A DNA stretch of 64,000 nucleotides, taken from the NCBI GenBank assembly GCA_965248335.1, contig CBDFIY010000002.1:806001-870000 (forward strand), in the 5' to 3' direction. Below the pieces are notes generated by a model that was given only the letters and a program-made list of their open reading frames with translations, did not search any database and was not told where the DNA came from. Origin of the DNA: CAKMZU01 sp965248335. GTDB lineage: Bacteria; Pseudomonadota; Gammaproteobacteria; Pseudomonadales; DT-91. Each line of letters starts with the position of its first letter. Position 1 is the first letter of the stretch. A program made the translations under genes and the position numbers. Positions 34,515 through 43,857 of this stretch are shown piece after piece.

Positions 34515-36707
34515 ATGGGTAAATCCAAAACTAAGTCGATCGTTGGCGGGGGCCCAAAGAAGGTACTTTATACCTTAAACACGGTTCGCCGGATAGGTTT
34601 ATTAAACAGTGCCAAAGCGCTAAAAAGCAGTAACGCGTGTAAAGCTTGTGGCTTAGGTATGGGCGGTCAACGTGGGGGAATGATTAATGAGTTAGGTGAA
34701 TTCCCTTCTGTTTGCAATAAAAGTATCCAGGCACAATCCACGGATATACAGCAGCCGATTCCTGAAGAGGTTTTTCAACATAACATTTCTGAATTTAAAG
34801 CGCTGAGCAACAAAGAGATCGAACGCTTGGGGCGGTTAAATACGCCTTTATTTAAACCGAAAGATAGCCATTATTATGAGCCTAAAACATGGGAGTGGGC
34901 ATTGGATTATGCAGCGAGTCAGTTTTCTGCATCACATCCCGATAAAACCTTTTTTTATGCTTCTGGCCGTTCGTCAAATGAAGCGGCGTTTGTTCTTCAA
35001 TTACTTGCGCGAGCGTATGGTACGAATAACGTCAACAATTGTTCTTACTATTGCCATCAGGCAACGGGTGTTGGGTTAGCCTCAACCATAGGAACAGGTA
35101 CGGCTACTGTTGAACTTGAGGATTTGAGCGGTTGTGATTTGGTATTTTTAATTGGGGCAAACCCTTCGTCTAATCACCCTCGGCTGATACACCAGCTAAA
35201 ACATTGTCGTGATCGTGGCGCGGATGTGATCGTGATTAATCCGGCAAAGGAACCTGGGCTAGTTAAATTCGCTGTGCCTAAAAGCCCTAAATCAATGTTG
35301 GCGGGTGGAACTGAGATTGCGTCGGAGTATCTTCAGCCGAAGATCGGCTCGGATTTGGCGTTGCTGAGCGCTATAGGCAAAGCGTTGATTGAGGGGAGTT
35401 CACACACGCAAGCATTTATTGACGCATACACACAGGGCTTTGAGAGCTACCGTGCATCGCTTGAAAAGGCGAGTTGGTCAAGGCTTTGTGAACAAACAGG
35501 GCTACCAAAACAACGGATTGAAGCGATTTCAAGGCGTTATGCGGAGGCAGAAAACGTCATATTTGCTTGGGGGATGGGAATTACGCATCACACACATGGC
35601 AGCAAAAATGTAGAAGCGATTGCCAATCTTGCATTGTTGAGAGGCATGGTCGGTAAACGCTTTGCTGGGCTTTTACCTTTGCGTGGGCACAGTAATGTGC
35701 AAGGTGTGGGTACTATGGGCGTTAAACCTGTTTTGGCTGAAGATGTACTTAAAAGGATGGAAGCGCAATTAGGGCTAGTTGCACCAAAGAAACCGGGCTT
35801 GGATACATTGGCTTGTTTAACTCGGGCGCACGAAGGCAGTATGGATGCAGCATTAATCATGGGTGGAAATTTATATGAAGCTAGCCCTGATAGCATGTGG
35901 GCAAAAGAAGCTTTGGATAATGTTGGCTTTAAATTGTATTTAACAACGACCTTAAATCGCGGTCACTTAGAGGGTGTGGCACGAAGTGATGCCTTGGTTT
36001 TACCTGTGACTGCACGTGATGAGGAGCGTCAATCAACCACCCAAGAATCTATGTTCAATTATGTGCGCATGAGCGATGGCGGTATCGATAGGTTATCTAA
36101 TGTGCGGCCAGAGGTGGATATTTTATGTGATCTGGCCTTAAGAATGCTGCCTGATACCTTGGTTGATTTCCATGCGTTTAAAACGCATCGAACGATACGC
36201 CAAGCAATCGCCAAAACGGTCACAGGTATGGAAAATATAGCGGATATTGATGTTGCTAAAATTGAGTTTCATGTCAATGGCAGGCTTTTACATAAACCGG
36301 TGTTTAATACCCCCTCAAGGCGTGCTAATTTTGTGACGCATCAAGATTTATTTGTACAGTCAACAACGGCTGAATTCCCTTTTACGTTAATGAGTGTACG
36401 TAGTGAGGGTCAGTTTAATTCCATCATCTACGAAGAGAGTGATAGCTACCGAGGCACAAAAGAACGATGGTCATTATTGATGGGACAGGCCGATATGACG
36501 CGGTTAGGATTGGCTGTTGGTGATACCGTTGATATTCGATCGGCGCAGGGTAAAATGGAGAAATTAAAGTTGTATTTATTCGACTTGCCTGCAGGTAATT
36601 TAATGGCTTACTATCCCGAAGCGAATGTGCTCATCGGAAGAGAAACTGATCCAAGAAGCAAAACGCCGGCATTTAAAGCGATCCCTGTCGTCGTTGAATG
36701 CCTCTGA
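34515..36707 (+). CDS. FdhF/YdeP-family molybdopterin oxidoreductase
   Basis: 730 residues related to formate dehydrogenase H but of the YdeP type. The N-terminus has CKACGLGMGGQRGGM with only a reduced set of cysteines, so a normal [4Fe-4S] site as in FdhF is doubtful. Middle domains carry ASGRSSNEAAFVLQLLARAYG, NNCSYYCHQATGVGL and DLVFLIGANPSSNHPRL, and the C-terminal cofactor domain ends with DTVDIRSAQGK. No selenocysteine or TGA is used. It would need molybdenum cofactor made elsewhere. Some YdeP proteins are linked to acid resistance; the substrate here is unknown. Confidence 0.88.
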   Translation: MGKSKTKSIVGGGPKKVLYTLNTVRRIGLLNSAKALKSSNACKACGLGMGGQRGGMINELGEFPSVCNKSIQAQSTDIQQPIPEEVFQHNISEFKALSNKEIERLGRLNTPLFKPKDSHYYEPKTWEWALDYAASQFSASHPDKTFFYASGRSSNEAAFVLQLLARAYGTNNVNNCSYYCHQATGVGLASTIGTGTATVELEDLSGCDLVFLIGANPSSNHPRLIHQLKHCRDRGADVIVINPAKEPGLVKFAVPKSPKSMLAGGTEIASEYLQPKIGSDLALLSAIGKALIEGSSHTQAFIDAYTQGFESYRASLEKASWSRLCEQTGLPKQRIEAISRRYAEAENVIFAWGMGITHHTHGSKNVEAIANLALLRGMVGKRFAGLLPLRGHSNVQGVGTMGVKPVLAEDVLKRMEAQLGLVAPKKPGLDTLACLTRAHEGSMDAALIMGGNLYEASPDSMWAKEALDNVGFKLYLTTTLNRGHLEGVARSDALVLPVTARDEERQSTTQESMFNYVRMSDGGIDRLSNVRPEVDILCDLALRMLPDTLVDFHAFKTHRTIRQAIAKTVTGMENIADIDVAKIEFHVNGRLLHKPVFNTPSRRANFVTHQDLFVQSTTAEFPFTLMSVRSEGQFNSIIYEESDSYRGTKERWSLLMGQADMTRLGLAVGDTVDIRSAQGKMEKLKLYLFDLPAGNLMAYYPEANVLIGRETDPRSKTPAFKAIPVVVECL

Positions 36708-36724
36708 TCATTTATTGAGTATTC

Positions 36725-37336
36725 ATGAATAAGAAAATAGATAAACGTGAAGCAACAACCTTGGCTAACTATTCCGAACGTGCGGATGATTTTTGGGCTG
36801 GGACGAAAGACCATGATGTCAGTCAAAATATCCGCGCTTTGCTGAATCAACTGCCCAAAAATACGGCGCTTGATATTTTGGATTTTGGTTGCGGCCCCGG
36901 GCGAGATTTACTGACATTTAAACAGTTAGGTCACCGAGCACTCGGGGTAGATGGAACAGAAAAATTTTGCCAAATGGCGAAAGATTATAGTGATTGTGAA
37001 GTGCTTCATCAGAACTTCCTAGCACTTGATCTGGGTGAACAGCGATTTGATGGTATTTTTGCTAATGCATCGTTATTTCATGTGCCGAGTGAAAAACTTG
37101 TTAGCGTGTTACAGCAACTGTACCGCTCACTGAAACCACAAGGCGTACTTTTTTCATCGAATCCTCGTGGGCACAAGGATGGCTTTCAGGGCGAGCGTTA
37201 TGCGCATTTTATGGAGTTTGATGACAGTAAAGCATACCTTGAAGAAGCGGGTTTTACGGTAGTTGATCATTATTATCGTCCCGAAGGTGTACCGAGAGAG
37301 CAACAATCTTGGCTTGCTATTGTAAGTCGGCGATGA
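36725..37336 (+). CDS. Class I SAM-dependent methyltransferase
   Basis: 203 residues with the SAM-binding motif I LDFGCGPGRDLLTF (about 57-70), the acidic loop GVDGTEKF and motif LFHVPSEKLVSVLQQL. No substrate domain is recognisable. It lies 17 bp after the oxidoreductase and is probably in the same transcript. It is short and compact, like UbiE/Methyltransf_11-type enzymes, but the target is not predictable. Confidence 0.88.
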   Translation: MNKKIDKREATTLANYSERADDFWAGTKDHDVSQNIRALLNQLPKNTALDILDFGCGPGRDLLTFKQLGHRALGVDGTEKFCQMAKDYSDCEVLHQNFLALDLGEQRFDGIFANASLFHVPSEKLVSVLQQLYRSLKPQGVLFSSNPRGHKDGFQGERYAHFMEFDDSKAYLEEAGFTVVDHYYRPEGVPREQQSWLAIVSRR

Positions 37337-37408
37337 AGGATCCCTGCATTGACAGAATGTATGCTTACAGTACCTAAGATCCGGTGTGAAAAATTTAATA
37401 GGTAAAGG

Positions 37409-38629
37409 TTGATGATGACGTTACAACACCAGATATGCTTTTTATTTTTTTGTCTACTGCCGTCTTACGTTTTAAGTCAGTCGCCGTTGGTTTATCAGGT
37501 GAAAGTGGATAATGCTAACCCGTTGGTTGCAGATGTTTCTGTGGATACATCGCAAGCGGGTGCATTGCGCTTTCTCCCGCCAAGGTTTTTTGATAATGGT
37601 GAGGTGGAGCCAATTCTTTATTGTCATAATACTGGCAATAAAGTTAAGCCGATTAGCTGGCAGGTACCTGTTCAGTGCGTGCGGGTATCGTGGCAGATTA
37701 GCTTTATACCCGTGTCGCCTGAAGGGCTTGAAGTTTCTCAGCAGAGAAATGCGTTTTCACTCTTGGAAGGTTGGCATTTACTGACAGAATGGAACACGTT
37801 GCCGAGAATTCAGGATCAGGATGCTATTCGTGTGTGTTTGTACGCGGAATCCAATACGTGCTATGACCTGCCGCCTACTTCCGCTGCGCCACTTTTTATT
37901 GTGAGCGGTATGCAGCACAACATGCTTATTGATGTAGGCGATATTACTCTCAACCTTAAATCGAGTGGTAGGCAGCTCGTGGATCAACAGCTTTTGTGGG
38001 TGCCTGTTTTTCTTCACCAAATTGATTACCTCAAATCACAATTTTCGGTAAATAACGCTGAGCTGTGGCAGCTCGTCTGGTTTAAGCGGGAGCGCCGGTC
38101 GGGAAGCATAGGCGGTGCTGCAGGCTTCCATACGTTTCTCGCTAATTACCCCGTCGAGAACGGTGTCATATCCCGAGATGCTTACACCTATTTGCTCAAA
38201 ATATCAGCGCATGAATTTATGCATCAGCTTTTCTATGTGCCGAATGCAATATGGGTGAATGAAAGCCTTGCAGAATATTATGCGATTAGCTCATTGCAAG
38301 GGACACGCTACCGTGTGTCTAGCGCGGTTAATCGCTGGATGTACAGTGCGACGGCATTTCCATTGAGTTATGTTGGTCTGTATGACGCAGCGAAACAGGT
38401 CGAGAGAAATAATAATTATGCCTATTATGGTTTGTTTTATACCAAAGGTGCGGCACTTTGGGGGGCGATAGATCAACAGCTACAGAAAAAAAATACGCGA
38501 TTAAGTCAGTATCTAAGCTTGCTTGAAAATGCCAAGGATCAAATCCTTCCACAGGCGTTTGTTGATGCAATAATCGACAAGTTAGGGCAGGCTGAATGGA
38601 CAATTATCAGGCAGCGTTATTTATTATAA
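37409..38629 (+). CDS. Exported HEXXH zinc metallopeptidase-like protein
   Basis: 406 residues with a signal peptide (ICFLFFCLLPSYVLS). The first half is beta-rich and resembles the N-terminal domain of M61/M1-type gluzincins. The second half holds ISAHEFMHQLFYV with the zinc motif HEFMH and, 18 residues on, the third ligand region VNESLAEYYA. This HEXXH-x18-E spacing fits gluzincins. It is probably periplasmic or secreted. The cleavage target is unknown. It stands alone between a methyltransferase and a convergent metal permease. Confidence 0.75.
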   Translation: MMMTLQHQICFLFFCLLPSYVLSQSPLVYQVKVDNANPLVADVSVDTSQAGALRFLPPRFFDNGEVEPILYCHNTGNKVKPISWQVPVQCVRVSWQISFIPVSPEGLEVSQQRNAFSLLEGWHLLTEWNTLPRIQDQDAIRVCLYAESNTCYDLPPTSAAPLFIVSGMQHNMLIDVGDITLNLKSSGRQLVDQQLLWVPVFLHQIDYLKSQFSVNNAELWQLVWFKRERRSGSIGGAAGFHTFLANYPVENGVISRDAYTYLLKISAHEFMHQLFYVPNAIWVNESLAEYYAISSLQGTRYRVSSAVNRWMYSATAFPLSYVGLYDAAKQVERNNNYAYYGLFYTKGAALWGAIDQQLQKKNTRLSQYLSLLENAKDQILPQAFVDAIIDKLGQAEWTIIRQRYLL

Positions 38630-38658
38630 TCGATTCGTTTCAGTGGATTTTCTAGCAC

Positions 38659-39708
38659 CTAAGCCCTTAAGAATTTTTTATAAAAGGCAATAAAGCTTAA
38701 GCCTATGATCAATACCGATGAAGCGATTTGTAGCCAGCTGGCATGTAAGTGCTGATCACTGACGCTAGAAAGCATCGGAAAATTAAACACAGAAAAGAGA
38801 TAATTGGTTAAAGCACCGAAGGCAAAGCTACAAATGACAATACCTGATAAATAAGCGATTAAAGGCCTTTTTCCAAGCTCATTATAAATAATGCCTAAGG
38901 TGCCAATGTTGGTTGCGGGGCCTGTGAGCATAAAGACCAATACTGCCCCAGGTGAAACGCCAGAGAGAAGAAAGCCTGCGGCAATGGGGGTAGATGCGGT
39001 TGCGCAGATATACATAGGTACACCAATAACGGCCATTAAAATGAAGGCCATCCAGCTATCGCCGTATTGCGTTAAGAAAGAGGAGGGGACATAGGTTTGA
39101 ATAATCGCGGCAAAGAGTAAGCCCACGAATAGCCAGATAAAAATGTCATCGAACATATCAAAGAAAGCAAAGTTGATGCCTTGCTTTAGTTTATTCGTTG
39201 CCGGTGTCTGCACCGCTTGTTTGGGTGTATCACAGCATGAGGGCTTTTCTGTTTTGCAGCAGCTAGAAGGCGAGTCTGTTTTTTTTGTCGCCTCAACGGT
39301 TTCCCCCCCTTCCGATTTCCCCACTAAAAAACCCGCAAATATCGCACTAAAAATTGCCGCAATAGGGCGGATAATCGTCATAAATGGCCCCATGAGTGCA
39401 TAGGTAATGCCCATAGAGTCAATCCCTGTTTCAGGGGTGGCAATCAGAAAAGAGACGGTTGCATTCTTTGACCCCCCTGCGCGACGTATGCTGAGCGCAG
39501 CGGGTACAACGCCACATGAGCATAAGGGCAAAGGCGCGCCAATCAAGGCTGCCTTGATGGTGGCTTTCATGCCTTTTCCGCCAAGATGGCGAGTGAGGTA
39601 GTCCTCAGGGATATAGGCCTTGATGATTCCAGCAATAAGCAAGCCTAACAGTAACCAAGGCGCAGATTCATTAAGCAAGGTAAAGAAGTTAGTCACGAAT
39701 TCCATCAT
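38659..39708 (-). CDS. SO_0444-type Cu/Zn efflux permease (DUF318)
   Basis: A 349-residue permease with eight or more helices in two halves. The family motif PLPLCSCGVVPAALSIRRAG is in the first half and a matching VPMYICATASTPIAAGFLL in the second. The loop between them is Cys-rich (SSCCKTEKPSCCD), consistent with binding soft metals. Related proteins export arsenic or copper/zinc; the Cys-rich loop favours Cu/Zn. Convergent with the peptidase gene (29 bp apart). Confidence 0.85.
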   Translation of the reverse strand: MMEFVTNFFTLLNESAPWLLLGLLIAGIIKAYIPEDYLTRHLGGKGMKATIKAALIGAPLPLCSCGVVPAALSIRRAGGSKNATVSFLIATPETGIDSMGITYALMGPFMTIIRPIAAIFSAIFAGFLVGKSEGGETVEATKKTDSPSSCCKTEKPSCCDTPKQAVQTPATNKLKQGINFAFFDMFDDIFIWLFVGLLFAAIIQTYVPSSFLTQYGDSWMAFILMAVIGVPMYICATASTPIAAGFLLSGVSPGAVLVFMLTGPATNIGTLGIIYNELGKRPLIAYLSGIVICSFAFGALTNYLFSVFNFPMLSSVSDQHLHASWLQIASSVLIIGLSFIAFYKKFLRA

Positions 39709-39808
39709 AAACCTTTCGTGTGGGGGGTTGTGTTTATCCTAGCAGTTTAGCCAAAAGAAGTCTTTGTTAGGTCGTTATTATGCTGTATGAGGTGCGTGAT
39801 TTTATTTA

Positions 39809-39914
39809 TACCGATCACCCTTGAATATGCAATGGCGTTGGCCACGTTCTGACTGTAAGCTCATGGGAGGTTCGCTCGCTTGCCGCCTTCTTGCATCGCC
39901 AATTCTGATAGGTA
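39809..39914 (+). repeat. Palindromic MITE-like element R6 (106 bp, internal deletion)
   Basis: Same tips and TA flanks (39807-39808, 39915-39916) but 18 bp shorter in the middle, and the deletion itself is a multiple of three. The element frame has a TGA. It lies between the efflux permease and CDF genes. Confidence 0.88.
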
Positions 39915-39930
39915 TAGCCATAAAGGGACG

Positions 39931-40860
39931 TTAAGGGTAAGCAATTTCAAGGTGATAAATTTTCTCATCTGCTGTGGCTTCAATATAAATGTGAATATGG
40001 CTGTTGGGCACTTCAAACGCGGTGTAAAGTGCACGTCGAATCTCATCCAAATCGTGCATGCTACGCTCAACATCTCTTTTTCGTAAACACATCACCCAAA
40101 TATCTAGCTGACGGCCCGTTTTTCCGCTTCTTACTGCAAAATCATCAATGGCATAGCGAGAAAGCACTTTGGTTAATATGGTTTCTATTTCTTGCTGTTT
40201 CTCTATTGAGGGGGCTGAAGTAAGTAGCTCAAGAAAGTTATCTTTAAAAATGGCGATGGGAATGGGGATAACGATAAGTGAAATGGTTAAAAGCACACAG
40301 GGGTCTACATAAGGGAGGTAGTGTTCCCATTGCGTGGTTTCAATGAGTTTACTGATGAAGAAAACAAATAAGATCGCGCTGCTCAGTGCTGTATCGACCA
40401 TCCAACCTTTTGTTTCAACAGAGAGCAGTGGCGTGGGGTAGGCTTTATTCATGCGCACGAGAATGATGGCAATAATGAGGCAGCCTATAGTGGCGACCAG
40501 TGCATACAAAATACCGAGGTCGAAATTTATTTGCCGACCACCTTTTAAGATAACAATGATGGCAGAATAGCTGGCAAAAACGATTACCGAGACAAAAAGG
40601 CAGGCTTTGGCAATGTTGATGATGGGTTCCATTTGGCTGAGGCCAAATTGAAAGCGATGATTGACGAGCGGTAAGATTTTGATGCAAACGTATAGTGTCG
40701 TCGCAATCATGATCATATTGATGCTAGAAAAAACACCATCCAGCAAAATGGCATCGGAAGACGTGAGGTAAGCAAAGCCGAAGCCAAGCAAGGCCATAAC
40801 GAGTGCCCCAAAGAAAGACAGCGTATAGGCTTTTTTCTCATTCCTCTGGCTTCGTTTCAT
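39931..40860 (-). CDS. Cation diffusion facilitator-family transporter
   Basis: 309 residues with six predicted helices and a C-terminal cytoplasmic domain ending near IHIYIEATADEKIYHLEIAY. Helix 2 has AILLDGVFSSINMI and helix 5 has GWMVDTALSSAI, the positions of the metal-site aspartates. The His residues usual for Zn-type CDFs are missing at these sites, so the substrate may be Mn or Fe, or the annotation may be general. Same strand as the upstream ETF-QO gene but separated by element R7. Confidence 0.8.
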   Translation of the reverse strand: MKRSQRNEKKAYTLSFFGALVMALLGFGFAYLTSSDAILLDGVFSSINMIMIATTLYVCIKILPLVNHRFQFGLSQMEPIINIAKACLFVSVIVFASYSAIIVILKGGRQINFDLGILYALVATIGCLIIAIILVRMNKAYPTPLLSVETKGWMVDTALSSAILFVFFISKLIETTQWEHYLPYVDPCVLLTISLIVIPIPIAIFKDNFLELLTSAPSIEKQQEIETILTKVLSRYAIDDFAVRSGKTGRQLDIWVMCLRKRDVERSMHDLDEIRRALYTAFEVPNSHIHIYIEATADEKIYHLEIAYP

Positions 40861-40956
40861 ACGCCTCTCTGTGTTTTACAGGAGTTTGTTTCTAAAAAGG
40901 TTAGACCTTGTAAGCGCAGTGAAGTTTTAAAGTTATTGAAGGGGATGTGAGGTGTA

Positions 40957-41080
40957 TACCCATCACACTTGAAGATGCAAGGGCGTTGGCCGCGCTCGCT
41001 CACCCCAATCACTTACTGATTGTAAGCTCATGGGGATTCGCTCGTTTTCCGCCTTCTTGCATCTCCAATTCCGATGAGTA
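40957..41080 (+). repeat. Palindromic MITE-like element R7 (124 bp)
   Basis: Same family, TA-flanked (40955-40956, 41081-41082). Its left tip is TACCCATCAC rather than TACCGATCAC, closer to the IS630 tip. The frame is open throughout. Confidence 0.9.
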
Positions 41081-41096
41081 TAAATGTAGGGGGGGA

Positions 41097-41142
41097 ATGC
41101 CTGTGGGCTACATTATTCGACTGTAAAATGTAGCCGCCGACA
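41097..41142. terminator. Stem-loop downstream of the ETF-QO gene
   Basis: A 9-bp stem, GGCTACATT (41106-41114) with AATGTAGCC (41127-41135), is extended by CCTGT/ACAGG. It lies 14 bp beyond the ETF-QO stop. There is no T run on the leftward strand, so it may be a processing or mRNA 3'-end structure rather than a true intrinsic terminator. Confidence 0.4.
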
Positions 41143-41155
41143 GGAAGAGTAGAAT

Positions 41156-42796
41156 TTACATGTTTGGGTAGTTAGGGCCGCCGGCACCTTCGGGTGTTAC
41201 CCAAACAATATTTTGTGTCGGGTCCTTGATGTCACAGGTTTTACAGTGAACACAGTTCTGCGAATTGATCTGAAATTGCTTATCACCTGATTCGGTCTCG
41301 ATAATCTCGTAAACGCCAGCTGGGCAATAGCGCTGTGCCGGTTCATCAAAAGTAGGTAGGTTATATTTGATAGGGACGTCAGGGTCTTTTAGTGTCAGAT
41401 GACAAGGCTGATCTTCTTCATGGTTGGTGTTCGAGAGGAAAACCGATGATAATTTATCGAAGCTTAATGTGTTATCGGGTTTGGGGTAATCAATCTTTGG
41501 ACAGCTATTAGCAGGTTTTAGTTGCTCATGATCTTTTGCCGTATCGCGGAAATTAATCGGCATTTTTCCACCGAAAATATTTTGCTCAACCCAAAGAAGC
41601 CCCGAGCCAATGACGGTGCCAAATTTGTGAAGAATACCGGCGAAGTTACGTGATTTGTAAAGCTCGTCATAAACCCATGAATTATTGAAGTTATCCGCGT
41701 ATTCGACCAAGTCTGTATTGGCTTTTTGTTTGTTGATTGCGTCCACGACGGTTTCAGCAGCAATCATGCCGCTTTTCATGGCTGTATGATTTCCTTTGAT
41801 CTTGATGGCATTCAATGTGCCGGCTTCACAGCCAATCAATAAACCACCAGGGAAATGCATTTTGGGTAGGGCGTTTATGCCGCCTTTTGATAAGGCCCTT
41901 GCACCATAAGCGACACGCTTACCGCCTTCCAGATACTTTTTGGCGGTAGGGTGGTGCTTGAATCGTTGGAATTCATCAAAAGGGCTAAGGTGTGGGTTGC
42001 TGTAATTAAGATCAGTGATCAAACCGACAAAAACTTGGTTGTTTTCGGCGTGATAGAGAAATGCGCCGCCGGATGAGCCGCTTTCTGATAAAGGCCAGCC
42101 AACACCATGCACAACTAAACCTTCTTCGTGTTGATCGGCAGGAATATCCCAAATTTCTTTAATGCCTAAGCCATAGTGTTGAGGGTCTCGGCCTTCGTCA
42201 AGCTTAAACTTTTCAATGAGCTGCTTGCCTAAGCTCCCTCGACAGCCTTCAGCAAAAAGGGTGTATTTACCGTGCAACTCCATGCCTTGCATGTAGCTGT
42301 CTTTATGCGAGCCATCGGCTGCAACACCCATATCACCTGTGGCAACACCTTTTACGCTACCATCTTCATTGTAAAGGACTTCGGCTGCAGCAAAGCAAGG
42401 GTATATTTCAACGCCAAGGTTTTCAGCTTGCTCACCTAGCCAGCGGCAAACATTCCCCATGCTAACAACATAATTACCTTCGTTATGTAAAGGTTTTGGG
42501 ACGAAAAAATTGGGGACTTTAACAGCGCTTTTTTCGCTGGTATAGAAAAGGACGTCGTCTTTGGTGACTGCTGTATTAAGCGGTGCGCCTTTTTCTTTCC
42601 AGTCGGGGAATAATTCAGTTAATGCACGTGGTTCAAAAACTGCGCCGGATAGCGTGTGAGCGCCAACTTCAGAGCCTTTTTCGACAACACAAACGCTGAC
42701 ACCTTCATTAAGCTGACGGATGCGACATGCTGCTGAAAGTCCTGCAGGACCTGCACCAACGATGACGACATCAAATTCCATAGATTCACGTTCCAC
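41156..42796 (-). CDS. Electron transfer flavoprotein-ubiquinone oxidoreductase
   Basis: ETF-QO passes electrons from reduced ETF to ubiquinone at the inner membrane. 546 residues: an FAD Rossmann motif VVIVGAGPAGLSAACRI at the N-terminus, the membrane/ubiquinone region in the middle, and a C-terminal [4Fe-4S] domain with YCPAGVYEI and NCVHCKTCDIKDP. A start six codons in (MEFDVVIVG) is possible. Divergent from etfB-etfA, which encode its electron donor; a Fur-like palindrome lies between. Confidence 0.95.
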   Translation of the reverse strand: MERESMEFDVVIVGAGPAGLSAACRIRQLNEGVSVCVVEKGSEVGAHTLSGAVFEPRALTELFPDWKEKGAPLNTAVTKDDVLFYTSEKSAVKVPNFFVPKPLHNEGNYVVSMGNVCRWLGEQAENLGVEIYPCFAAAEVLYNEDGSVKGVATGDMGVAADGSHKDSYMQGMELHGKYTLFAEGCRGSLGKQLIEKFKLDEGRDPQHYGLGIKEIWDIPADQHEEGLVVHGVGWPLSESGSSGGAFLYHAENNQVFVGLITDLNYSNPHLSPFDEFQRFKHHPTAKKYLEGGKRVAYGARALSKGGINALPKMHFPGGLLIGCEAGTLNAIKIKGNHTAMKSGMIAAETVVDAINKQKANTDLVEYADNFNNSWVYDELYKSRNFAGILHKFGTVIGSGLLWVEQNIFGGKMPINFRDTAKDHEQLKPANSCPKIDYPKPDNTLSFDKLSSVFLSNTNHEEDQPCHLTLKDPDVPIKYNLPTFDEPAQRYCPAGVYEIIETESGDKQFQINSQNCVHCKTCDIKDPTQNIVWVTPEGAGGPNYPNM

Positions 42797-43105
42797 AATA
42801 AGCCCCTCGACAAGATTGGTTAATGAATAATTATTTTTTTAGATAGTTGCTAAGGCAAAAGTGGGCGCATTATAGCGTTTTATAATCTTTTTTGGTAATT
42901 ATATATTCAAAATGCGGGTCTTTAAGGGGTTGATTTTAAAGAGAATGATTCTCACTTGTGATCTGAAAAGGCAATAACTGTGAGCTATAACGCCCTTGAT
43001 TTCAATGGCATAAAGGTTCAGTATATGCGCCTTTGTTAGTAGGCTAGGAGCGTTTTCTTATCCTGGTAACGCCAAATTTAACCCTAACGAGATAGAGAGC
43101 AGTCC
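42797..43105. promoter_or_regulatory. Divergent promoter region with Fur-box-like palindrome
   Basis: The 309-bp gap between the divergent ETF-QO and etfB genes holds no ORF. At 42941-42953 GAGAATGATTCTC is a perfect 6-1-6 palindrome resembling the core of Fur boxes. Candidate -10 elements include TATAATC near 42880. Iron control would fit the Fe-S cluster of ETF-QO, but this is inference from a single site. Confidence 0.45.
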
Positions 43106-43855
43106 ATGAAGGTTCTTGTCGCAGTCAAACGCGTGGTCGATTATAACGTTAAAGTACGACCAAAAAGTGACGGTACAGATGTTGATCTAGCCAATGTCAA
43201 AATGTCTATCAACCCTTTTTGTGAAATAGCCATAGAAGAAGCAGTACGCCTAAAAGAAAAAGGTGTTGCGACTGAAGTTGTTGCTGTTTCTTTGGGTGAA
43301 AAAGTATGCCAAGAGCAAATACGCACGGCATTAGCACTCGGTGCTGATCGAGGAATTCTTGTTGAGACTTCGGAAACACTTCAGCCGTTAGCTATTGCTA
43401 AATTATTAAAAGCCGTGATTGATAAAGAATCACCTGACTTGGTTATTTTAGGTAAGCAGGCTATTGATGATGATAATAACCAAACCGGCCAAATGGTCGC
43501 TGCACTAGCCGGTATGGCGCAAGGCACCTTTGCCTCAGAAGTTGTTATTGAAGACGGAAAAGCGTTGGTAACACGTGAAATTGATGGTGGCCTACAAACA
43601 CTTGAGCTTAAGTTGCCTGCAGTGGTAACCACTGATTTGCGTCTGAATGAGCCGCGTTACGCTTCTTTGCCTAACATCATGAAAGCGAAGAGAAAGCCTC
43701 TGGATGTCCTGACTGTTGAAGAGCTAGGTGTTGATGCCAAGCCGCGTCTTAAGACCTTAAGTGTTGAGCCGCCAGCAGAGCGTCAAGCCGGTGTTAAAGT
43801 TGAATCGGTTGCTGAACTTGTTGAAAAACTTAAATCAGAAGCGAAGGTACTATAA
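43106..43855 (+). CDS. etfB: Electron transfer flavoprotein beta subunit
   Basis: The small ETF subunit, which carries the AMP-binding fold. 249 residues beginning MKVLVAVKRVVDYNVKVRP with the family SINPFCEIAIEEAVRLKEKG region, LALGADRGI and the ETF-beta signature around TREIDGGLQTLELKLPAVVTT (about 150-170). It accepts electrons from acyl-CoA and related dehydrogenases together with EtfA. The next gene, etfA, begins 2 bp later. Confidence 0.96.
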   Translation: MKVLVAVKRVVDYNVKVRPKSDGTDVDLANVKMSINPFCEIAIEEAVRLKEKGVATEVVAVSLGEKVCQEQIRTALALGADRGILVETSETLQPLAIAKLLKAVIDKESPDLVILGKQAIDDDNNQTGQMVAALAGMAQGTFASEVVIEDGKALVTREIDGGLQTLELKLPAVVTTDLRLNEPRYASLPNIMKAKRKPLDVLTVEELGVDAKPRLKTLSVEPPAERQAGVKVESVAELVEKLKSEAKVL

Positions 43856-43857
43856 GA

